From contig NZ_FQWU01000003.1 in NCBI RefSeq assembly GCF_900129765.1, forward strand, positions 310,001 to 374,000: a DNA stretch of 64,000 nucleotides, in the 5' to 3' direction. The translations under genes were made by a program, and so were the position numbers. Below, piece by piece: positions 36,865-45,341 of the stretch; the first letter of the stretch is position 1, and the number at the start of each line of letters is the position of its first letter. Source of the stretch: Massilia sp. CF038. Lineage in GTDB: Bacteria; Pseudomonadota; Gammaproteobacteria; Burkholderiales; Burkholderiaceae_D. The notes beneath the pieces are model-generated. The model was not told the DNA's origin and ran no database searches. It saw only the letters and a program-made list of their open reading frames with translations.

Positions 36865-38724
36865 TTACGCGGCTGCGGCGGCGACCGTCCCCTGTGCAGG
36901 CATGGCGCCCTTGTCCTTTTCATGGCTCGCGTCGTTGCTGCCGTCGCTGAACTGGAAATCGCCCGACGCATGCAGCGCCCATGCACCCTCACCCTGCAAG
37001 TGCAGTACATGGGTATGATGCCGCAGCACGGCTGGCCGGTGCGCAATGCTGATCAGGGTAGCGCCGCTTTCGCGCAGGCGCCCGTACAGGGCTGATTCGT
37101 TGCCACTGTCAAGCGCGCTAGTCGCTTCGTCCAGAATGACGATGCGCGGTGCGTGCACCAGCACGCGGGCAAATGCCATGCGCTGCTGCTCGCCGACGGA
37201 CAACAGTTTTTCCCAGTCCTGCACGGCAGACAAGCCGCCCACGCGTTCGGCCAGCTCGGGCAAGTACACCTGGTCCAGAATGGCCAGCAATTGCTCGTCG
37301 CTCAGGTCGGAAGTAGCACTGGGATAAATCAACTGGCTGCGCAGCGACCCGTGTTGCAGGTAAGGCTGCTGCGGGAGGAAGAAGAAATCTTCCAGCGGTG
37401 GATGATGGATCCGGCCGCTCCCCGTTTGCCACAGCCCTGCAATTGCCCGCAGCAAGGAACTCTTGCCGCAACCGCTGTCGCCGGTAATGAGCAGGGCATC
37501 ACCGGGCTGTAAGACCAGGCTCAGTTCCTTGATCAGTACCCGTTCCGACAGCGGCGGATGGAGGGTGAGACTTTCCAGCGAAAGCTGGGTACCGGGATGC
37601 AGTTCGATCCCGGCTGCCTTGGTCTCGCCGGGGGCTTCGTGTATGCCGTTGGGCAGAATCTTGTCCGACAATGCCTGCAGGCGACCCACACCGGCGACAA
37701 AGCGGCTCAGGCTTTCAAAGTTATCCACAATGACGCCCACCGCGCCAAGCACGGCCGTGAAGGCGCCGGCAGCCTGGGTGGCGCTGCCCACTTCCAGCTC
37801 GCCAGACAAGACGCTTTGCGCAAGAATTGCCGCCGGCAGCACCAGCGTCAGCTGGCTGAAGGTGCGCTGGTACAGGTTGAGCGAGCGCTGCTTCTTGATC
37901 AGCTTGTCGAAGTTCTGGATCACGCGGTTCAGCTTGCTGTCGATGTGGGCACGCTCCTGCGCTTCGCCCCGATAGAAGGCAATGGATTCGGCATTCTCGC
38001 GCACGCGCATCAGGCTGAAACGGAAATCCGCTTCGCGCCGCAGCTGCCAGAAGTTCAGGTGGATCAAGGGGTTGCCGAAGGCATACAGCGCAAAGGCCGT
38101 TCCCACCAGGGCGTACACCACCAGCACGCCCACCAGCAGATGGGAAATCGACCACAGCACGGCGCTGAACGCCACCAGCTGCATGGCCGAACCCAGGAAG
38201 ATCAGCAAAAAGTTGATGGAGCGGCCGGTGAAGGTATTGATGTCTTCGCTGATGCGCTGGTCGGGGTTGTCCATCTCGCTGTCCGCGCCCAGGGCATAGT
38301 ATTTGCGCTCCTTCAGGTAGCCGTCCAGCAGGCGGCCGGTGAGCCAGCGCCGCCATTTATTGGCGAACAAGTCGCGCATGTAGTAATAGAAGGCGTAGAT
38401 CGGCACGGCAAAGGCCAGTACAAACAGGCAGGCGCGCACCGAAGCCCAGAAGCGGTCGCCCTCTTTTGCCGCCAGTGCCGAGGTCATCTCGCCAGCCTGG
38501 TTATTGAGCATGACTGCAAACTTGGTTTCAAACAGCATCAGCACGATCAGCAGCGTCAGCAAGACCCAGGCGGTCTTTTTTTCCTCGCCCAGCCAGTATG
38601 GTTTGGCCACGTTGAGGAACTGGCGCCACGCAGCGAGCGACAGGAAGGCAGTGCGGCGTCGCTTGGGCGGCGGTGGCGCGTCGTCAATATCAGCAACAGG
38701 ACGCGCGGAGGTAATGGTAGCCAT
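36865..38724 (-). CDS. SbmA/BacA/YddA-like ABC transporter, fused permease and ATPase
   Basis: 619-aa half-transporter. The N-terminal ABC_membrane_2 domain (about 40-370) has several helices and motifs such as NPDQRISEDINTFTGRSINFLL. The ATPase (about 395-590) has Walker A GDSGCGKSS, signature LSVGEQQR, Walker B IVILDEATSALD and switch SIAHRPA, all intact. Relatives import or export peptides, bleomycin-like compounds or cobalamin-type molecules; the substrate is unknown. It is divergent from the aminoglycoside phosphotransferase-like gene, with a short shared promoter gap. Confidence 0.88.
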   Translation of the reverse strand: MATITSARPVADIDDAPPPPKRRRTAFLSLAAWRQFLNVAKPYWLGEEKKTAWVLLTLLIVLMLFETKFAVMLNNQAGEMTSALAAKEGDRFWASVRACLFVLAFAVPIYAFYYYMRDLFANKWRRWLTGRLLDGYLKERKYYALGADSEMDNPDQRISEDINTFTGRSINFLLIFLGSAMQLVAFSAVLWSISHLLVGVLVVYALVGTAFALYAFGNPLIHLNFWQLRREADFRFSLMRVRENAESIAFYRGEAQERAHIDSKLNRVIQNFDKLIKKQRSLNLYQRTFSQLTLVLPAAILAQSVLSGELEVGSATQAAGAFTAVLGAVGVIVDNFESLSRFVAGVGRLQALSDKILPNGIHEAPGETKAAGIELHPGTQLSLESLTLHPPLSERVLIKELSLVLQPGDALLITGDSGCGKSSLLRAIAGLWQTGSGRIHHPPLEDFFFLPQQPYLQHGSLRSQLIYPSATSDLSDEQLLAILDQVYLPELAERVGGLSAVQDWEKLLSVGEQQRMAFARVLVHAPRIVILDEATSALDSGNESALYGRLRESGATLISIAHRPAVLRHHTHVLHLQGEGAWALHASGDFQFSDGSNDASHEKDKGAMPAQGTVAAAAA

Positions 38725-38811
38725 GGTTCAATCTTGCAAAAGGGATTTATGTCTTTCAGAATATGCCGCGATGCAAATCCGTTCAGTGCGGAAACAAACA
38801 CAAGGAGAGCA

Positions 38812-39624
38812 ATGGATCACGATCGTGAAGAAATGTGTGTGCCTCAGCCGATCCCGGCAAACATCGCCAGTCTCGTGGATGGATATGCCTGGGCACGCGA
38901 TACCGTTGGTGAATCAGGCGGAACCGTATATCGGCTGCATGGCAAGTCGGATGCGCCGGATTTGTTCTTGAAGCACGGCCAGGGCGTCTTTGCAGACGAC
39001 GTAATTGGCGAGATGGCCAGGCTGCGCTGGCTGGCCGGCCACATCGCCGTGCCTGCGATCGTGCAGTTTGTGGCTACCCCGGACGGGGCATGGCTGCTGA
39101 TGAGCGCGATGCCCGGCAAGACGGCTTACCAGCTCATGTCAGATCAGGCCGGCTCGGGCAACGCTGTCGTCGACGCGCTGGCCGACTTTTTGCGCCGCCT
39201 GCATGCCATTCCGGTGGCTGCCTGCCCGTTTACGAGCGCGCATGCACATCGTTTGCATCTGGCGCGCGCGCGCATCGATGCCGGCCTGGTGGATGCGGAC
39301 GACTTTGACGATGAACGCGCGGGCTGGTCGGCGGAGCAAGTATGGGATGCCATGCAGGATTTGTTGCCGCTCGCGCCAGACCTGGTGGTGACCCACGGCG
39401 ACTATTCGCTCGACAACGTGTTCATCGTTGATGGCAAGGTCAGCGGCTGCATCGATGCCGGACGCGTCGGCATTGCAGACCGCTACCAGGATCTGGCGAT
39501 CGCATGGAATTGCCTGAGCGAGTTTGGTCCCGCCTTGCAGAAAAGGTTCCTGCAACAATACGGCGTGACCCAGCCCGATCAAGCCAGGCTGGCATTCCAC
39601 TTGATGCTGGACGAGCTGTTTTAA
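38812..39624 (+). CDS. APH(3')-like aminoglycoside phosphotransferase
   Basis: 270 aa, the size of the APH(3') kinases. The protein-kinase-like fold shows the catalytic loop VVTHGDYSLDNVF and the metal motif GCIDAGRVGIADRYQDLAIAWN; the ATP-binding Lys is in DLFLKHGQG. The C-terminal ELF matches the family ending. The start at 38812 has AAGGAGAGC just upstream; the longer frame runs antisense through the ABC gene. It is probably an intrinsic gene; kanamycin/neomycin resistance is possible but the natural substrate is unproven. Its stop overlaps the stop of the convergent nitroreductase gene. Confidence 0.88.
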   Translation: MDHDREEMCVPQPIPANIASLVDGYAWARDTVGESGGTVYRLHGKSDAPDLFLKHGQGVFADDVIGEMARLRWLAGHIAVPAIVQFVATPDGAWLLMSAMPGKTAYQLMSDQAGSGNAVVDALADFLRRLHAIPVAACPFTSAHAHRLHLARARIDAGLVDADDFDDERAGWSAEQVWDAMQDLLPLAPDLVVTHGDYSLDNVFIVDGKVSGCIDAGRVGIADRYQDLAIAWNCLSEFGPALQKRFLQQYGVTQPDQARLAFHLMLDELF

Positions 39625-40214
39625 ACGGGTGCCTTGATTTCGCCCTTGAAGCGGCCTTTGAATACCAGCTCATCAAGCGGTACGCGTTGCGACGGCGTTT
39701 CGCGCTGGCGCAGCGCGTCGGGCAAGCTGGCCGCATCGCCCTGGTAGCCGATGGCCACGGCTGCCTCGACCTGCAGATTGTCCGGCATACCCAGCACCAG
39801 CGGCACTTTGTCGTATTCCACCCCAGCCATGCCGTGCGCCACCAGACCCATGGCGTGCGCCTGCAAGCTCAGCGACATGAAGGCCGATCCGGCGTCAAAG
39901 CTGTGGGTGCGGATGGGGCGGGTGCCGTCGTAGGAGGTGACGGAGGCAATGATCATCAGCGCACCGGCATTGCGGGCCCAGCCTTCATTAAATGGCACCA
40001 GCAGGCTCAGCAACGTATCGAATTCCGGCTCGCCCCGTACGCCGTAGAAAAAGCGCCATGGCTGCAAGTTGGAGCCTGACGGCGCCCAGCGCGCCGCTTC
40101 CAAAACAGTCAGCACCTGTTCATGGGTGACTGGCTTGTCGGCAAAGGCACGCGGCGACCAGCGCTCGGTAAATTGCGGGTCGATCGGGTGGTCAGGGGTG
40201 CGAGCGTTGCTCAT
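39621..40214 (-). CDS. Nitroreductase family protein
   Basis: 197 aa FMN-dependent oxidoreductase. The family pattern is visible in ERWSPRAFADKPVTHEQVLTVLEAARWAPSGSNLQPWRF (key part SGSNLQPWRF, FMN contact) and HAMGLVAHGMAGVE near the C-terminal flavin site. The ATG at 40214 has AAGGAACC upstream. It is 36 bp behind the unknown gene of the tellurite-type cluster and may be cotranscribed with it. Confidence 0.9.
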   Translation of the reverse strand: MSNARTPDHPIDPQFTERWSPRAFADKPVTHEQVLTVLEAARWAPSGSNLQPWRFFYGVRGEPEFDTLLSLLVPFNEGWARNAGALMIIASVTSYDGTRPIRTHSFDAGSAFMSLSLQAHAMGLVAHGMAGVEYDKVPLVLGMPDNLQVEAAVAIGYQGDAASLPDALRQRETPSQRVPLDELVFKGRFKGEIKAPV

Positions 40215-40250
40215 GGTGGTTCCTTGTCGGTTGAAAGGGGCTTGCAATGG

Positions 40251-41135
40251 CTAGGTCGAGGGCTTGTTATTTTGGGTCTGCGCCATTTCCAGCGCAGGCA
40301 AGGTCACGCTCAGGAACGACGATACCTGGACAATCAGATCGGCTGCCTGCTGGCGCACCTGTCCCATTTGCAGGATCGACAGTTCGGCCTGGCGTACGGC
40401 TTGCTGAATCAGGGTGCGGCGCTGCTGCAGTACGTCGAGCAAGGTTGCATCGTGGGCGCGGGCGGCCAGATCGGACACCACTGCCAGTGCGACCCAGTGC
40501 AAGGTCAGGTTTCTGGCCGACGCATCCAGGTCGGAAGTGGCCAGCTCGCTGTCGAGCATAAGTTGTTGCAACTGGCTGCGCGCGGCAAGCAGGCGCGGCT
40601 TGAACTCGGCGGGCGCCGCCGGCCGGCCAAACAGTTTGCCGAACACGCCGCTGGGCGGGCGCGTGCTTTCAAGTGCTGCATCAAGCAAGGCTGGCACTTC
40701 CATCTTCGCAAACTGGCGCACCAGCTCGGTCATGGGCTGCAACAGCGCGGCCTGCTCCATCAAGGGCTGTTCGGCCCATTCGGTCACGAGCGACAGCCTG
40801 ACTGGCAGCAGGCGCCGGAACAAGGCTGCCAGGCGCTGTTCCGACTGGTCGAACAAGGCCGGATGGCCAACGCGCGCGCTGGCCAGGGCATCGCGCACGG
40901 CTGGGTGGTCTTCGCTGTCGAACAAAGGCTTGGGCGTGGCCGGCTTGGGAGGCATGCGTGCGGCGCTGGCGCTTTCCGGCATATCGTCGAACGAGAGCGC
41001 CTTGGGGGGCGTGCCAGCGGCCGGAGCCGCTTGCTCCTCGCCAAAGTCGAATGCCCGCGGCGTCGCAGCGGGCGTGGCGGGTTCGGGAACCGGGTCCTCG
41101 CCGAAATCGAAGGCCTTGGGCGGCTGATTGCTCAT
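40251..41135 (-). CDS. Uncharacterised protein of the TerD/TelA cluster with FDFGE motifs
   Basis: 294 aa. The N-terminal 60 residues are Pro/Ala-rich and disordered and hold two exact copies of AFDFGE and a third related ALSFDD, spaced about 20-25 residues. The rest is alpha-helical (SEQRLAALFRRLLPVRLSLVTEWAEQPLMEQ, then AELSILQMGQVRQQAADLIVQV) with a hydrophobic pattern but no membrane helix. No known domain was recognised. It follows terD by 34 bp and precedes the nitroreductase by 36 bp. The repeated motifs may recruit a partner such as TerD or TelA. Confidence 0.7.
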   Translation of the reverse strand: MSNQPPKAFDFGEDPVPEPATPAATPRAFDFGEEQAAPAAGTPPKALSFDDMPESASAARMPPKPATPKPLFDSEDHPAVRDALASARVGHPALFDQSEQRLAALFRRLLPVRLSLVTEWAEQPLMEQAALLQPMTELVRQFAKMEVPALLDAALESTRPPSGVFGKLFGRPAAPAEFKPRLLAARSQLQQLMLDSELATSDLDASARNLTLHWVALAVVSDLAARAHDATLLDVLQQRRTLIQQAVRQAELSILQMGQVRQQAADLIVQVSSFLSVTLPALEMAQTQNNKPST

Positions 41136-41169
41136 CGTGCAGTCGGAATCAGGCGCCCTGCAGCCGTCC

Positions 41170-41757
41170 TCAGACGGTGCCGCCGAGCTTGCGAATGAAG
41201 GTGGCAAGATTGAGCTTGAAGCCGGCGCCGACGGCCTGGAAGCGCCATTCGCCATCTTTACGGTAGAGCGAGCCGAATTGCAGCGCGGTCTTGTCGGAGT
41301 AGTCTTCGTTCAGGTTGTAGCTGGCCAGTTCTTCGCCCGTGTCGTCGTTGTACACCTTGACGTAAGCACCGTTCACGCGGCCAAAGTTCTGCTTGCGCAC
41401 TTCGGCGTCATGGATGGTGACCACGATCGGCATTTCGACCACTTCGGGCTGGACTTTGGCCAGGTCGACGGTGATGACTTCATCGTCGCCATCGCGGTCG
41501 CCGGTACGGTTGTCGCCCGAATGCACCACGGCGCCGTCGGGCGAGGTGGTGTGGTTGTAATAGACGAAATGGGCGTTGCTGAGCATGACTGGCTCGTCAG
41601 CGTCGTTCTTGCGGCACAGGAAGACGGACGAGTCCAGGTCAAAGGCCTGGCCGTCAGTGGCATTGACGTTCCAGCCGAGGCCGATGCGCACCTTTTTCAA
41701 GCCAGGGGCGGTTTTTTCGAGATTGATCCGGTGGCCGGTTTCGAGCGTCGTCGACAT
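41170..41757 (-). CDS. TerD-family tellurium/stress resistance protein
   Basis: 195 aa with the complete TerD fold: LEKTAPGLKKVRIGLGWNV, FDLDSSVFLCRKND, the acidic calcium-binding stretches FDLDSS and DRDGDDE, and a C-terminal GVGFKLNL-type ending (GAGFKLNLATF). TerD proteins bind calcium and act with TelA-like proteins in tellurite, colicin, phage and stress phenotypes. It lies in a minus-strand set: telA, REP palindrome, this gene, the FDFGE protein, nitroreductase. Other ter genes (terB, terC, terZABC) are absent here. Confidence 0.92.
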   Translation of the reverse strand: MSTTLETGHRINLEKTAPGLKKVRIGLGWNVNATDGQAFDLDSSVFLCRKNDADEPVMLSNAHFVYYNHTTSPDGAVVHSGDNRTGDRDGDDEVITVDLAKVQPEVVEMPIVVTIHDAEVRKQNFGRVNGAYVKVYNDDTGEELASYNLNEDYSDKTALQFGSLYRKDGEWRFQAVGAGFKLNLATFIRKLGGTV

Positions 41758-41814
41758 GGACTTTCCTTGGATGGTGAAATAGATATTTTAGGCGTAGTGA
41801 GCGCTAAGTGCAGA

Positions 41815-41914
41815 CATCGTCCTCGCGAAGGCGGGGACCCATAGCACGCTGAACAACTTCGGTACAGTGTTATAGGTCGCGAGGCGTCGCACCGCCGCCT
41901 TCGCGAGGACGATG
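41815..41914. repeat. REP-like palindrome, copy 4 (long form)
   Basis: Arms CATCGTCCTCGCGAAGGCGG and CCGCCTTCGCGAGGACGATG flank a centre of about 60 bp. It sits between telA and terD, genes that read in the same direction, so it may separate or attenuate their expression rather than terminate an operon end. Confidence 0.88.
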
Positions 41915-41932
41915 TATTTGGCTATTTTAAGG

Positions 41933-43057
41933 TCAGGGCGCGGGTGGCGAAAAGCGCTCGATCAGCTCGCGCTCAAGCGCCTGCAGCTTGGGCAATTCGT
42001 CCTTGCGTCGTTGCTGGCCTTCTTTCGAGATCTGTTCCAGCTTGTCGAAGGCGGTAATGAGCTGGGTTTGCACGTGCTGCGCGGTTTCCAGGCTGACCAG
42101 GGAGCGCTGCTTGGCGCGCGCGACCGTCTCGGTATTTTCAAGCAGCATGTCTGCCTGGGCGCGGAAGGCCGCGTCAGTCGCGTCGTAAGCGGCATTGGCC
42201 ACGGCCGCGCTCTGCTTGGCTTCGAGCTGCAGCAGGTACAGCGAAAACACATTACGCCAGGCGGGAATCGAGACGTTGACGATGTCGGTAAAGGTATCGG
42301 TCAGCGCGCGCGCATTGTCTTGCGACAGGCGAATTTGCGGCACCATCTGGGTGGCCATCAGCATGGCGCGGCGCAAGTCGTCGACGCGCTTTTCCAGCCG
42401 TTCGAGCCGGCGCTTGAGTTCGGTGGCCTGCTGGGCTTCAAAGGCATTGGCTGCGGCTGGCAACTGGGCCACGGCTTGCTGCAGTTGCAGGATCCAGCCT
42501 TCGCCTTTTTTGACGTCGGCATCGAGGCCCTGGTAATACACTTCCAGGCCTTTGTACATTTCGTCGAAGTCGTGGATGCGGCCCTTGTGCACATTGGCGT
42601 GGCGCGTCATTTCGCTGACCAGGGTATCCATGCGCGATTCCACCACCTGGAATTGCGACAGCATTTTTTCTTTCACGGAGCCAAACAGGTTGGTCACGCG
42701 CGAGAGCAAGCCGCCAGAGCGCAGCTTGGCCGGGTCCAGGCCCTTGGAGGTGGCAATCAGTTCGTTGAGCTGAGCGCCAAACACATCGGCGTCCGAGGCG
42801 CGCACGGTGCCAAGCAGCTTGGCCGAGACCTTGGCCACGCCGGTGCCGGTCGAGCCGCCCAGCGACTCGATGGCCTTGTCGTCAATACCGGAAATATCGA
42901 CCCGCACCATCGGCGTTACGTCGGCCTCCGGGCGCAGGGCTGGCAAAGCGCCCGTGGTACCGGCGGGATCGAGCAGCGGGGCCAGGCTGGGGAGCGCGGC
43001 CGCAGGCGGCGCCGATGCCGGTTGCGCTTCTTCGTCGGAGGAAAACAGCGGTTTCAT
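41933..43057 (-). CDS. telA: TelA-like toxic anion resistance protein
   Basis: 374 aa member of the TelA/KlaA family linked to tellurite resistance. Conserved stretches include VRVDISGIDDKAIESLGGSTGTGVAKVSAKLLGTV, FGAQLNELIATSKGLDP and the downstream helical TQMVPQIRLSQDNARALTDTF. The N-terminal 40 residues are Ala/Pro-rich, as in the FDFGE protein. It is probably cytoplasmic. It is the first gene of the cluster, and its product could work with TerD in membrane or envelope stress. Confidence 0.9.
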   Translation of the reverse strand: MKPLFSSDEEAQPASAPPAAALPSLAPLLDPAGTTGALPALRPEADVTPMVRVDISGIDDKAIESLGGSTGTGVAKVSAKLLGTVRASDADVFGAQLNELIATSKGLDPAKLRSGGLLSRVTNLFGSVKEKMLSQFQVVESRMDTLVSEMTRHANVHKGRIHDFDEMYKGLEVYYQGLDADVKKGEGWILQLQQAVAQLPAAANAFEAQQATELKRRLERLEKRVDDLRRAMLMATQMVPQIRLSQDNARALTDTFTDIVNVSIPAWRNVFSLYLLQLEAKQSAAVANAAYDATDAAFRAQADMLLENTETVARAKQRSLVSLETAQHVQTQLITAFDKLEQISKEGQQRRKDELPKLQALERELIERFSPPAP

Positions 43058-43147
43058 AAAATTCCTTCAGGTTGGAGGTGACGACGGTGATAGCTTACCA
43101 CTGGACAAAGCGTCAACGCGAGCGGCGCGTCGACGGCGCGCCCTTCG

Positions 43148-43528
43148 TCAATACCCCACCACAGGATCGCTGCAGACCGCTTCGATATTATGGCCGTCGG
43201 GGCCGATGACAAATGCTGCATAGTAGTGTGCATGGTATTGAGGGCGCAGACCGGGTGGCCCATTGTCCCGCCCGCCAGCCTCCAGTGCCGCATGATAGAA
43301 CGCGTCCACTTGCTGGGGCGTCGACGCGGCAAACGCCAAGTGCAGATGGGCCGGCTTTTCGTTGGTCTGGAACAGGCACAGGGTTGCGCGCGCGTCGGCA
43401 CACAATTCCACGCCGTAGGCGGGATCGCCTTCAGCTGCCACCCGCACGCCGAGTGGCGCAAGGGCTGCAAGGAAGAACGCCTTGCTGGCGGCGTAGTCGC
43501 TGACCCCAAACTTAATGTGATCGAACAT
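43148..43528 (-). CDS. VOC family protein (glyoxalase/bleomycin-resistance fold)
   Basis: 126 aa from the ATG at 43528, chosen over GTG 6 bases upstream because GGAG sits 8 nt before it. Paired beta-alpha-beta-beta-beta modules show MFDHIKFGVSDYAASKAFF at the N-terminus and AFVIGPDGHNIEAVCSDP at the end; metal ligand candidates are His4, His in HLHLAF and Glu in NIEAV. The specific substrate of this broad family cannot be assigned. Confidence 0.85.
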   Translation of the reverse strand: MFDHIKFGVSDYAASKAFFLAALAPLGVRVAAEGDPAYGVELCADARATLCLFQTNEKPAHLHLAFAASTPQQVDAFYHAALEAGGRDNGPPGLRPQYHAHYYAAFVIGPDGHNIEAVCSDPVVGY

Positions 43529-43552
43529 GTTCACTTCTCCAAAGTGCCGGGC

Positions 43553-43702
43553 TCAGGCCCGAAAGCGTATTGCCTCGATCACCAGCGCGCGCGACGTCTG
43601 GCGGCGGCGCGGGTAATCGGCATGCAGGCCCGGGAAATGCGGGCAGCGGTCGTCCATCACATGCCGTGGCTTGCTGGCTGCGGGGAAAGTAAGACTGGTC
43701 AT
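43553..43702 (-). CDS. Possible 49-aa small protein
   Basis: ATG with GGAG 6 nt upstream opens a 49-codon frame (MTSLTFPAAS...EAIRFRA) with a GC-rich third-position pattern like that of real neighbours. It has no signal or membrane segment and no recognised family. It sits 24 bp upstream of the VOC gene and might be its leader or an independent small protein. Confidence 0.3.
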   Translation of the reverse strand: MTSLTFPAASKPRHVMDDRCPHFPGLHADYPRRRQTSRALVIEAIRFRA

Positions 43703-43871
43703 AGCGCACTCCGATTTTGTGGGTTGTGCAGAATGGTAGCCTTGAAGGCGAGGTACAAAACGGCTGAAACTTGCATGGGTTTATGAATCTTGCCCATGAA
43801 TGCTGCGAATTTTGCGGGTATGAATTTCATTAAACTGCTTCTGCGTGCAGCGGGGTGCACGTTTTGCGCAC

Positions 43872-43900
43872 TTGTACATTTGCTAAGTCGGCACTATCCT
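43872..43900 (+). promoter_or_regulatory. Sigma-70-like promoter of the haloperoxidase-like gene
   Basis: TTGTAC at 43872-43877 and TATCCT at 43895-43900 are separated by 17 bp. Transcription would start about 40 nt before the ATG at 43946, consistent with that start. Confidence 0.45.
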
Positions 43901-43945
43901 TGGGTGAGGCGGCAATTTCACCGCTGCGCATTCCGGAGGATTGCC

Positions 43946-45238
43946 ATGGCTTATGTCGTACGGTTCCGCTCTTTAGCGTGCGTGCTTGTGTGCGCGCTGT
44001 CCCTGATCGGGTGCAGCCACGCGCCGCTGCGCCCGGTGCCAGCGGTGGTACTGGTGGCGGACCAGACCAATGCGGTGGCTTACTGGCACGATATTGGCGC
44101 GGCTACGGTCACTGCGGCCGCTTCGGCTGCGGGAACGGAAGCTGAGCAACATCCCGCTTTTCCGGCCGACATGGCGACCTTGCATCTGGCCATGTACGAC
44201 GCGGCGATGGCCATCGCGCCGCGTTATCGTCCGTTTCTGTACCGACCCGATGCGCCGTCACCCCATGCCTCGCTCGATGCCGCAACCGCCGCCGCGGCCT
44301 ATCAGGTGCTGCTGGCCCTGTTCCCCAGCCGCGTCAGCGTGTACCAGAATGCCTACCTGCAGTTTGTTGCGGCGATTCCCGAGGGCCCGGCCAAGGTCAG
44401 CGGGCTGAGTCTGGGTGCTGCCGCCGCCGCCGCCCACCTGCAGCGGCGCACCCGCGATGGACGGGCCACGCAGTTGCCTGTCTATGCGCCTGGGGGCACG
44501 CCCGGGCAGTTCCGGGGCCGCGATCCGATCCTGCGCGACTGGATTTCGATCAAGCCCTTTGTGCTGCGCAGCCTGGCCCAGTTCCGGCCGGCGCCCGCGC
44601 CCGCACTGACCAGCAGCGAGTACGCTGCCGACTTCAACGAAGTCAAGGCGCTGGGCGGAACGGCCAGCCTGCTGCGTACCGCCGAACAGCTTGAAACAGC
44701 ACGCTTTCATGCTGAATTGCCGCCGGTTCAAGTCACACGCAACCTGGGGCGCTTTGCGCGGACCACAGCCGACCCGGTCGCAGCTGCCAGACTGATGGCG
44801 GCCCTGTACACCAATTACGCCGATGCCATGGCCGCCTGCATGGAAGCGAAGTACCACTACGATACCTGGCGCCCGCAGTCCGCCATACCCCTGGCGGCAG
44901 AGGACGGCAATGCCGCAACACTCGCCGATCCCGACTGGAAGCCGGTGCTGGCGACGCCTAACCATCCGGAATACCCGGCCGGGCATGCCTGTTCATCTGG
45001 CACCATCGGGGAACTGTTGCAGCAGTACTACGGTACCGATCAGGTGGCCTTCGACTGGGACAGCAAAGTCACCGGCACCATCCGCCACTATGCCAATACC
45101 AGCGCCCTGGCCGATGAAAGCACGGTCGCGCGCATTTATGGCGGGATGCATTTCCGCTACGCGACGGTGGCCGGCGTGACCCTGGGCCGGCAAGTGGCCC
45201 GCTGGACCATGCAGCATGCTTTCCAGCCACAACCCTGA
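43946..45238 (+). CDS. Vanadium-dependent haloperoxidase-like/PAP2-superfamily lipoprotein
   Basis: 430 aa; GGAGGA precedes ATG 43946 by a few bases. Lipobox LIGC lies after a hydrophobic signal. Motifs of the vanadate/phosphate site are in order: AKYHYDTWRPQSAI (Lys, Arg), YPAGHACSSG (His) and ARIYGGMHFRYA (Arg region, His), corresponding to KxxxxxxRP, PSGH and SRxxxGxHxxxD. The second motif has Ala for Ser (PAGH), as in many bacterial members. The product may be a haloperoxidase or an acid phosphatase-like enzyme on the periplasmic face. A weak promoter is seen upstream. Confidence 0.85.
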   Translation: MAYVVRFRSLACVLVCALSLIGCSHAPLRPVPAVVLVADQTNAVAYWHDIGAATVTAAASAAGTEAEQHPAFPADMATLHLAMYDAAMAIAPRYRPFLYRPDAPSPHASLDAATAAAAYQVLLALFPSRVSVYQNAYLQFVAAIPEGPAKVSGLSLGAAAAAAHLQRRTRDGRATQLPVYAPGGTPGQFRGRDPILRDWISIKPFVLRSLAQFRPAPAPALTSSEYAADFNEVKALGGTASLLRTAEQLETARFHAELPPVQVTRNLGRFARTTADPVAAARLMAALYTNYADAMAACMEAKYHYDTWRPQSAIPLAAEDGNAATLADPDWKPVLATPNHPEYPAGHACSSGTIGELLQQYYGTDQVAFDWDSKVTGTIRHYANTSALADESTVARIYGGMHFRYATVAGVTLGRQVARWTMQHAFQPQP

Positions 45239-45341
45239 CCAGGACTGATTCCGGATCGTGGCTTCAGGATGTTAATGTTAGAATAACGTTTCTTTGGCGC
45301 ATTAAGCGCCACCTCTCCCTTTCCTCTTGCCCTCCTCTCTT

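Noticed and set aside
37558-38811. Long N-terminal extension of the APH(3')-like frame
   Set aside because: It is antisense to the ABC transporter; kinase homology and a good RBS begin at 38812.
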